DNA of 28,627 nt from Actinomycetes bacterium (GTDB lineage Bacteria; Actinomycetota; Actinomycetes; Propionibacteriales; Nocardioidaceae). Location: positions 1-28,627 of the forward strand of contig JAEZEJ010000035.1 of assembly GCA_023417775.1 (NCBI GenBank), read 5' to 3'. Below, piece by piece: positions 23,182 to 28,627 of this stretch. The translations under genes were made by a program, and so were the position numbers. The notes under the pieces were generated by a model that did not search any database, was not told the DNA's origin, and worked only from the letters and a program-made list of their open reading frames with translations. Each line of letters opens with the position of its first letter. The stretch's first letter is position 1.

Positions 23182-24543
23182 CTAGGTGGCGGAGGACAGC
23201 TCCGGCAGGAAGGTCACGATCCCGGGCACCGCGATGAGCAGTGCCACCACGACGATGTCCGCCAGGATGAACGGCCCGATGCCGCGGAACACCTTGCCGA
23301 GCCCCGCCTCGGGCACCGCCCCGGAGTACACGAAGGCGTTCATACCCACCGGCGGCGTGATGAGTGCCATCTCAGCGACCTTCACGATGATGATGCCCAG
23401 CCAGATGCCGTCGAAGCCATAGCCCGTCAGGATCGGATGCAGCAGCGGTGCCGCGATGAGGATCATCGAGATCCCGTCGAGGAACATGCCCAGGGGCAGC
23501 AGCAACAGCAGGCACAGCACCAGGACGACATACGGCTGGAGATCGGCGCTGACCACCGCGTCCACCAGGGCCGCGCTGGCCCCGGACAGCGCGAGGAAGT
23601 AGGTGAAGACCCCCGCGCCGGTCATCAGCAGGAAGGTCATGGCCGTCAAGCCGATGGCCTCCGTCACCGAGTCCTTGAGCCGTGCCACCCACTCCGGCGG
23701 ACGCACGCGCAGCAGCATGATGATCAGTGCCGCCAGCGCACCGAACGAGGCCGCCTCGGTCGGCGTCGCGAGACCCAGGTAGATCGTCCCGATCGACGTG
23801 CCGAAGATGACCCCGAGGAACACGATGCCCATGACGTCGACCTTGGCCGGCGCCTGAGTCGCGACGGCGCTGGTCGCGCCACCGGTGACCTCTCCGTTCG
23901 AGGCGTCCTCCGCGACCCGGCGGCGACGACGCCCGAGCGAGACGATGATCATCGCCGTGGCCGCGTACGCGAGGATCGTCAGGAGCCCCGGTCCGATGCC
24001 GCCGAGCAGCAGCTGACCGATGCTCTCGCTGGCCACGACCCCGTAGAGCACGAGGACGATCGAGGGCGGGATGAGCACGCCCAGGGTGCCGCCGGCGCAG
24101 ACCACGCCGGCCGCCAGACGGAGCCCCAGACCCGCCTTGACAATCGCATCGGTCGAGACCCGCGCCATGGTCGCGACCGTCGCCACGCTCGATCCGGTGA
24201 CCGCCGCGAATAGTCCGGATCCCGCCAGCGATGCCAGGGCGCTTCCGCCGGGCAGCCGGCCCAGCGCCTTCGAGGCACCGTCGAAGCCCGCCTGGGCCAG
24301 GCCAGCGTTGACAGCCAGCACGCCCATCACGATGAACAACGGGATGATCGTCAGCGAGTAGTCCGCCGCGGTGGAATAGGGCTGGTTGGCGGCCGTGCCG
24401 ACGGCGGCGCCGGTGCTGCGCAGCATCACCACGCCCACCAGGCCGGCCAGCATCAGCGACAGCCCCACGTGGAGACGGACGGCCAGCAGCCCCAGGAACA
24501 GGACGATGACGAGGGTCAGCGTCAGGACGGAGTCAACGGTCAC
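23182..24543 (-). CDS. dctM: TRAP transporter large permease (DctM type)
   Basis: A 453-residue polytopic protein with about 12 membrane segments, the sodium-coupled translocation subunit of a tripartite ATP-independent periplasmic transporter. Typical segments: GLLAVRLHVGLSLMLAGLVG, TIIPLFIVMGVLAVNAGLAQ, the glycine-rich AAVTGSSVATVATM, GVLIPPSIVLVLYGVV, FLDGISMILIAAPLLHPIL and EMALITPPVGMNAFVYSG. The GTG start has GGAGG 5 nt upstream and overlaps dctQ by 11 nt. It is last in the operon and followed by a strong terminator. Confidence 0.95.
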   Translation of the reverse strand: MTVDSVLTLTLVIVLFLGLLAVRLHVGLSLMLAGLVGVVMLRSTGAAVGTAANQPYSTAADYSLTIIPLFIVMGVLAVNAGLAQAGFDGASKALGRLPGGSALASLAGSGLFAAVTGSSVATVATMARVSTDAIVKAGLGLRLAAGVVCAGGTLGVLIPPSIVLVLYGVVASESIGQLLLGGIGPGLLTILAYAATAMIIVSLGRRRRRVAEDASNGEVTGGATSAVATQAPAKVDVMGIVFLGVIFGTSIGTIYLGLATPTEAASFGALAALIIMLLRVRPPEWVARLKDSVTEAIGLTAMTFLLMTGAGVFTYFLALSGASAALVDAVVSADLQPYVVLVLCLLLLLPLGMFLDGISMILIAAPLLHPILTGYGFDGIWLGIIIVKVAEMALITPPVGMNAFVYSGAVPEAGLGKVFRGIGPFILADIVVVALLIAVPGIVTFLPELSSAT

Positions 24544-25108
24544 GAGAACCTCCGAGGGTCACGGGCTCGACCTGATCGATCAGCACCTCGACGTCACCCG
24601 ACGGGACCTCCTCGCCCGCGCGCAACGCGCGGAAGGTGAGCAGTTCGCGCCAGATGGCGAGCACGAAGAACAACAGGAAAGACAGGGCCACGGCCAGCTT
24701 GGCCGGCCAGGTCGGCAGACGCAGGACGTCATTGGTCGTCTCGCCTCGCTCCAGCGCACCGTCGAAGGTGCCGAACATGCCGTACACCAGCACGGCGCCG
24801 AGCAGCGTGACCAGGACCGCGCGCAGCAGGCTCATCGCCATGCGCCCGCGACGGCCCGCTCGTTCCTCCAGGAGGCTCACCGAGACGTGCCGACCGTCGA
24901 TCTCGGCCGCGGCCAACCCGAAGAAGGCGACCGCCACGAGCAACAGGGTGGAGATCTCGATCGCGCCGAGGATCGACTGGCCACGCAGATTGCGGCTCAT
25001 CACATCGGCCACCGTCAGCAGCGCGAGACCGAAGAGCACGACTCCCGCGATGATGACCAGCGCGGACGAGAAGGCCCGCACCGGACGAGGGAAAGTCACC
25101 GGACTCAT
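24533..25108 (-). CDS. dctQ: TRAP transporter small permease (DctQ type)
   Basis: A 191-residue protein with four membrane helices. The family marks are TVADVMSRNLRGQSILGAIE (first loop), FFGLAAAEIDGRHVSVSLLEE with the conserved His-Val region, and TWPAKLAVALSFLLFFVLAI with WPAK, characteristic of DctQ. It forms the permease complex with DctM. GGAGG lies 7 nt before the ATG, which overlaps the dctP stop by one base (TGATG). Confidence 0.92.
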   Translation of the reverse strand: MSPVTFPRPVRAFSSALVIIAGVVLFGLALLTVADVMSRNLRGQSILGAIEISTLLLVAVAFFGLAAAEIDGRHVSVSLLEERAGRRGRMAMSLLRAVLVTLLGAVLVYGMFGTFDGALERGETTNDVLRLPTWPAKLAVALSFLLFFVLAIWRELLTFRALRAGEEVPSGDVEVLIDQVEPVTLGGSRDR

Positions 25109-26184
25109 CAGGAGACCTCCTGCAGGCAGACGTCGAGGGCATCGGCATAGGACGAGGACTCGTTCTCCTCGCCGAGGAATGCGCGGTAGTCGTCGAGGAC
25201 CGACTGGGCATCGTAGTCGCGCTTCTCGTAGCGCTTCACCCAGGCATCGGCCGCACCCGTCTCATCGCGGATCTCGGCGACCTCGTCCTCGGGCAGCGCC
25301 GAGAAGACAGCCCCGGACTCGCGGAGCTGCTCGCAGGCTTCCAGACCGAGCTCGTCGAGCTCCTCGATGCCGTAGCCACGGGCCTGGACCGAGGCGTCTA
25401 GCAGGGCCTCCTGGTACTCCTCGGGCATCTCCTCGAAGAGGTCCTCGTTGATCACGACGATGGACGACCCATAGGCGCCGATGCCCGGGTCGGTCACATA
25501 GGACGTCGATCGCGACAGGCCGAAGGTCGGGAGATTCGACATCCCCAGCGAGGTGTAGCCGCCGACGACTCCCCGCTCCATCGACTCGTAGACATCGGTG
25601 GCGGTCATCGCGACGGGATTGACGCCCGCCGCCACCATCACCTCCGATAGCAGCCCGCCGGCACGGATGCTGCGTCCGCGCAGATCATCGGCGGACTCGA
25701 CCGGCGCACTGGTGCCGAGCACCGCATTGCCGATCGGCAAGGGGAAGAGCAGCCGCACGCCCTGGCGCTCGAAGTCCTCGCGGAAGGTGTCGTTCTCCTC
25801 GTACAGCCGCTGGATCGCGGCCATATGCGCCTCGGGGTTGCTCGACTCGAAGGGCAGCTCCACCGCGGTGTACATGGACAGATCCGAGGCCGCGTAGAGC
25901 GAGCCGACCTGGGCCAGGTCCACGCGCCCGTCGAGGGTCGCCTGCACCGACTCGTCGGCGTCCACGAGGCTCTCCGAATAGTGGAAGCGCACGGTGACGC
26001 CGCCGTCGGTCAGCTGCTCGATGTCCTCGGCCCAGCGCTGCACGGTCTTGGACTGGTCCGAGGTCGGATTGGAGTAGGTCGAGTAGTGCAGGACGTACTC
26101 GTCACCGCCGCCCTCCCCGCAGGCCGCGAGACCGGAGACGGCCAGCACGGCCGCCGCCCCCAGCGCGATCCGCTTGATCCTCAT
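25108..26184 (-). CDS. dctP: TRAP transporter substrate-binding lipoprotein (DctP family)
   Basis: A 358-residue extracytoplasmic solute-binding protein. The lipobox GLAAC with Cys22 makes it a lipoprotein, as needed in a Gram-positive. Residues about 28-355 show the DctP fold: LHYSTYSNPTSDQSKTVQRW, DGRVDLAQVGSLYAA, DDLRGRSIRAGGLLSEVMVA (the RGRSIR Arg usually contacts a substrate carboxylate), and TDVYESMERGVVGGY. The substrate is probably a carboxylate; its identity is unknown. GAGGAG precedes the ATG by 6 nt, and only 3 nt separate it from the amidase gene. Confidence 0.94.
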   Translation of the reverse strand: MRIKRIALGAAAVLAVSGLAACGEGGGDEYVLHYSTYSNPTSDQSKTVQRWAEDIEQLTDGGVTVRFHYSESLVDADESVQATLDGRVDLAQVGSLYAASDLSMYTAVELPFESSNPEAHMAAIQRLYEENDTFREDFERQGVRLLFPLPIGNAVLGTSAPVESADDLRGRSIRAGGLLSEVMVAAGVNPVAMTATDVYESMERGVVGGYTSLGMSNLPTFGLSRSTSYVTDPGIGAYGSSIVVINEDLFEEMPEEYQEALLDASVQARGYGIEELDELGLEACEQLRESGAVFSALPEDEVAEIRDETGAADAWVKRYEKRDYDAQSVLDDYRAFLGEENESSSYADALDVCLQEVS

Positions 26185-26187
26185 CTC

Positions 26188-26988
26188 TCACTCCTCTCGC
26201 GGGACGACGCGATAACGCCGCAGTTCCAAGGCCGGGTTGACCGTGCGGACGGCATCGAGGCGGGACCGCTCGACCTCCGCGACCGCGACGCCCACCGCCT
26301 CGCCGACGCCGGCCAGCGTGTTGCCCATCGGGTCGAGCACGACGCTGTTGCCGGCACCGGTCGGGGCGCACTGATCGGCCGCGAGGACATAGACCGTGTT
26401 CTCGATCGCCCGTGCCCGCAGCAGGGTCGACCAGTGGAACTCCTTGAGCGGGCCGGGGACCCATTCTGCCGGGAGGGCGATGATGTCGGCCCCGGCGTCG
26501 ACCAGCGTGCGCGAGACCTCCGGGAAGCGCAGGTCGTAACAGGTCTGCATGCCGATCGTGAAGCCGTCGACCTCCAACAGCTCCGGCGCGCGAGGGTCGC
26601 TGGCGATCACGCGATCGGATTCGCGGTAGCCGAAGGCATCATACAGGTGGACCTTGCGGTAGACCGCGCGCACCTGCCCGTCCTGCACGCCGACGAGGGT
26701 GTTGTGGATCCGGCCGTCACCCGCGGCCTCGTTGACGCCGGCGACGATCGAGACGCCGGTCTCGGCGGAGAGCTCGGCCAGGCGGGTCACCGACGGACCG
26801 TCGAGGGACTCGGCGCTGTCGACGAAGCGGTCGTCCATCGCCGGAGCGGTGAAGACGGCGTACTCGGGCAGCACGATGAGTCGCGCTCCTCGGGCGACGG
26901 CCGACCGCACCAGTCCCTCGATCTCCCTCAGGTTGGCGGTCTTGTCCTCGGTGGGCGCGAACTGCGCCGCGGCGACGACCAGGCTCAT
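26188..26988 (-). CDS. nitrilase-superfamily carbon-nitrogen hydrolase (amidase)
   Basis: A 266-residue CN hydrolase, full length for the amidase branches. The catalytic triad is visible: Glu42 in LIVLPEYAVF, Lys112 in YRKVHLYDAFGY, and Cys150 in GMQTCYDLRFPE. The closing RARAIENTVYVLAADQ and NSVVLDPMGN blocks are typical. The sequence resembles omega-amidase / deaminated glutathione amidase-type members more than true nitrilases. It hydrolyses an amide to a carboxylate; the operon context suggests an imported organic-acid amide. GGAGG lies 6 nt before the ATG, which overlaps the aldolase stop by 4 nt. Confidence 0.92.
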   Translation of the reverse strand: MSLVVAAAQFAPTEDKTANLREIEGLVRSAVARGARLIVLPEYAVFTAPAMDDRFVDSAESLDGPSVTRLAELSAETGVSIVAGVNEAAGDGRIHNTLVGVQDGQVRAVYRKVHLYDAFGYRESDRVIASDPRAPELLEVDGFTIGMQTCYDLRFPEVSRTLVDAGADIIALPAEWVPGPLKEFHWSTLLRARAIENTVYVLAADQCAPTGAGNSVVLDPMGNTLAGVGEAVGVAVAEVERSRLDAVRTVNPALELRRYRVVPREE

Positions 26989-27746
26989 CGGGCACCTCCG
27001 TGCTCGTTCTCCAGGGAACGCATGGTCTCCAGGGCAGCCGTGAAGCCGCCGAGCATCGCGCCATATTGCATGACACCCACCATCGTGTGGGCGCCCTCCT
27101 CGACCGCGAGCCGCTTTTCGGCATCGCTCCAGGCGGGCAGAATCCAGGGCTTGCCGGCCGCGCGGGCCGCGCGGGCGATGACGCGCAGGTCGTCGAGGTC
27201 GGCCGGGGTCACGCCATAGGCCCCGCGGCCGCGCAGCAACGAGAGATCCGAGGGACCGATGAACACGCCGTCGACCGTCGGCAGGTCGAGGATGCGCTCG
27301 ATATCGGCGAAGGCCGAGGCATCCTCGATCATCGGGTAGCACCGGGTGGTCGCGTCCTGCTCGGTCACCCAGTCATCGGTGAAGCCGCGGTAGCTCGAGG
27401 TGCGGCCACCGGCGAAGGAGCGCAGGCCCAGCGGCGGGAACTTGGCATAGGCCGTCACCTCGGCCGCATGCTCGGCGGACTCCACATGCGGGATCGCGAC
27501 GGCGGCGGCGCCGAGATCGAGCGCCTGCTGGATCGGACCGCGCTCGGGCCCGAGCACCTTGACGATCGAGGTCAGCCGCTGCGCGCGGATCAGCGGCAGG
27601 ATCCAGTCCAGCGCGGCCAGGTCGAAGGTGCCGTGCTCGACATCGAGCACGACGGTGTCGTAGCCGGCCAGGGCCGCCATCTCGACGGCCGCGCTCGACG
27701 GCTCGGACAGCCAGACGGCGTGCCGCGGACTCGTGGATTGGTTCAT
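26985..27746 (-). CDS. HpcH/HpaI family class II pyruvate aldolase
   Basis: A 253-residue metal-dependent aldolase/citrate-lyase-like TIM barrel that typically splits a 4-hydroxy-2-oxo acid into pyruvate (or an oxo acid) and an aldehyde. Marks: DTVVLDVEHGTFDLAALDWI, QQALDLGAAAVAIPHVESAE, metal ligand Glu in CYPMIEDASA and Asp in FIGPSDLSLL. The HpaI-type R-GPRY stretch is represented by PPLGLRSFAGG. It is first in the five-gene operon; GAGGGAG precedes the ATG by 4 nt. It diverges from the GntR gene. The substrate is unknown. Confidence 0.92.
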   Translation of the reverse strand: MNQSTSPRHAVWLSEPSSAAVEMAALAGYDTVVLDVEHGTFDLAALDWILPLIRAQRLTSIVKVLGPERGPIQQALDLGAAAVAIPHVESAEHAAEVTAYAKFPPLGLRSFAGGRTSSYRGFTDDWVTEQDATTRCYPMIEDASAFADIERILDLPTVDGVFIGPSDLSLLRGRGAYGVTPADLDDLRVIARAARAAGKPWILPAWSDAEKRLAVEEGAHTMVGVMQYGAMLGGFTAALETMRSLENEHGGAR

Positions 27747-27800
27747 CAGACTCCCTCAGCTCGGTCGTCGACCGCGGCGTAGCGGCTCGGTCGACACTGT

Positions 27801-27819
27801 GTAGACAGCTTGTATACAA
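27801..27819. promoter_or_regulatory. probable GntR operator: two GTMKAC-type sites
   Basis: A perfect 10-bp palindrome TTGTATACAA (27810-27819) holds GTATAC; 11 bp to the left, GTAGAC (27801-27806) fits the same pattern. The FadR subfamily of GntR proteins is known to bind GTM-N(0-1)-KAC sites. The pair lies in the 188-bp divergent region between the aldolase operon and the GntR gene. Nothing else is obvious in that gap. Confidence 0.6.
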
Positions 27820-27921
27820 ACAAGGCGTCCAGCGTAGCGTGACCTGGGACACGGGTCGAGGGCCCCCTCCCCCGTGGAGCTCGGCAGCGATCGCGCCCGC
27901 TCCGGCAGGAGCCGCACGGGA

Positions 27922-27927
27922 TAGGCT
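27922..27927 (+). promoter_or_regulatory. -10 box of the GntR gene (leaderless-type)
   Basis: TAGGCT lies 7 nt before the ATG at 27935, the same hexamer and distance as rfbA. A GAGGAG directly before the start might also act as a ribosome site if transcription starts farther upstream. Confidence 0.5.
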
Positions 27928-27934
27928 GAGGAGC

Positions 27935-28627
27935 ATGTCCCCGCCGCCCTCGCTCCTCGCCGACGAGGGATCCGCGCCCACCTCGGCCCGAGAGAATGCC
28001 TATCGCCGCATCAGCGAGGCGATCCTCGCCGGTGAGTTCGCCGAGGGGCAGTTCCTCGACGAGTCGAGCCTGGCGCGGGCGGTCGGCACCTCTCGTACCC
28101 CGGTGCGCGAAGCACTCCATCGGCTGCAGGCCGAGCGCTATGTGGACCTGGTTCCACGCCGCGGGGCACAGGTCCGCACCCTCACCGCCACCGAGATGCA
28201 GGAGATCTACGATGCCCGGCTCATCATCGAGTCCGCGGCCCTCGCGAAGATCTGCCGTCACGAGCGGGGTGCGCCGGCATCGGCCCCGGAGGTCCTCGAC
28301 GCGATCGAGGAGGCCGGGTCACGACGGGACTGGTCGACCTTCGCGCGGCTGGACCAGCAGTTCCATCAGTCGATCGTCGAACACGGCGGCAACGGGGTCC
28401 TCACCGATCTCTACCTCACGCTGCGTCCGCGTCACATCCGGCTGGCGATCCGGACCATCACCGAAGCACCCCATCGGCGCGAGACGATCGAGCGCGAGCA
28501 CCGCGAGCTCCTCGCGGCGATGGATGCCCACGATGCCGATGAGGCCGCCCGCGTGCTCAACGAGCATCTGCGCTTCGTCCCCGAACTGATCGACGCGCGT
28601 ACCGGGGGGGCCGCCGCCCGCGCCGCG
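27935..28627 (+). CDS. GntR-family transcriptional regulator with FCD domain (3' end cut by the window)
   Basis: The frame is open for 231 codons and reaches the window edge without a stop, so the C-terminus may be incomplete, though most of the protein is present. Residues about 18-85 are a GntR winged helix: ENAYRRISEAILAGEFAEGQ, SLARAVGTSRTPVREALHRL and LVPRRGAQVRTL. Residues about 90-220 are an FCD effector domain with EIYDARLIIESAAL, LDQQFHQSIVEHGGN and EHRELLAAMDAHDADEAARV; the D-H-H metal-type residues are seen in this pattern. It diverges from the aldolase-amidase-TRAP operon and probably represses it until the substrate or an intermediate binds. Confidence 0.93.
   Translation, partial: MSPPPSLLADEGSAPTSARENAYRRISEAILAGEFAEGQFLDESSLARAVGTSRTPVREALHRLQAERYVDLVPRRGAQVRTLTATEMQEIYDARLIIESAALAKICRHERGAPASAPEVLDAIEEAGSRRDWSTFARLDQQFHQSIVEHGGNGVLTDLYLTLRPRHIRLAIRTITEAPHRRETIEREHRELLAAMDAHDADEAARVLNEHLRFVPELIDARTGGAAARAA

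Overview
The window is GC-rich DNA from a high-GC Gram-positive bacterium (actinobacterium). Evidence: strong GC-ending codon use, an LPXTG cell-wall anchor, a fused RmlC-RmlD rhamnose enzyme, DUF3618 / holin-like / HTTM / DUF5819 families typical of Actinobacteria, and several genes whose -10 box lies only 6-7 nt before the start codon (leaderless transcripts). The gene set resembles Micrococcales, perhaps Brachybacterium/Dermabacteraceae; that family-level guess is low confidence. It looks like ordinary chromosome: I see no tRNA, rRNA, insertion sequence, integrase, CRISPR array or replication origin.

Layout. 1-2.2 kb: a secreted serine hydrolase with two complete class-A-beta-lactamase-like domains and a sortase-signal-like C-terminus (minus strand). 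2.2-5.4 kb: dTDP-L-rhamnose synthesis, rfbA diverging from rfbB and an rmlC-rmlD fusion. 5.5-8.1 kb: a tandem pair of paralogous single-pass exported proteins of unknown function. 8.1-10.2 kb: a small Imm-type membrane protein, convergent with a DUF3618 / holin-superfamily / YihY membrane operon. 10.3-15.6 kb: a fructose module, fruR-fruK-fruA-EIIA on the minus strand, diverging from a class II aldolase and a HAD phosphatase; the shared intergenic region carries a twin operator lying on both promoters. 15.6-17.9 kb: small stand-alone genes (DUF1295 membrane protein, flavin/PNPOx-like protein, SRPBCC protein, RsbW-like ATPase). 17.9-22.9 kb: an HTTM membrane protein overlapping a DUF5819 gene, then a 989-residue LPXTG surface protein with a near-identical internal duplication and a structured leader. 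23.2-27.7 kb: a TRAP transporter (DctM, DctQ, DctP) in one operon with a nitrilase-superfamily amidase and a HpcH/HpaI aldolase, diverging from a GntR/FCD regulator that runs off the right edge.

How the parts fit. FruA/EIIA import fructose as fructose-1-P, FruK makes fructose-1,6-bisphosphate and the divergent aldolase can split it, so one FruR control region could govern the path from uptake to triose phosphates. The TRAP operon looks like uptake of an organic acid or its amide, followed by deamidation and aldol cleavage, under a GntR regulator with a GTATAC-type operator; the substrate cannot be read from sequence. The most interesting items are the FruR twin operator, the repeated leaderless promoter pattern, the tandem exported paralogs, the HTTM-DUF5819 pair and the structured leader of the LPXTG gene.
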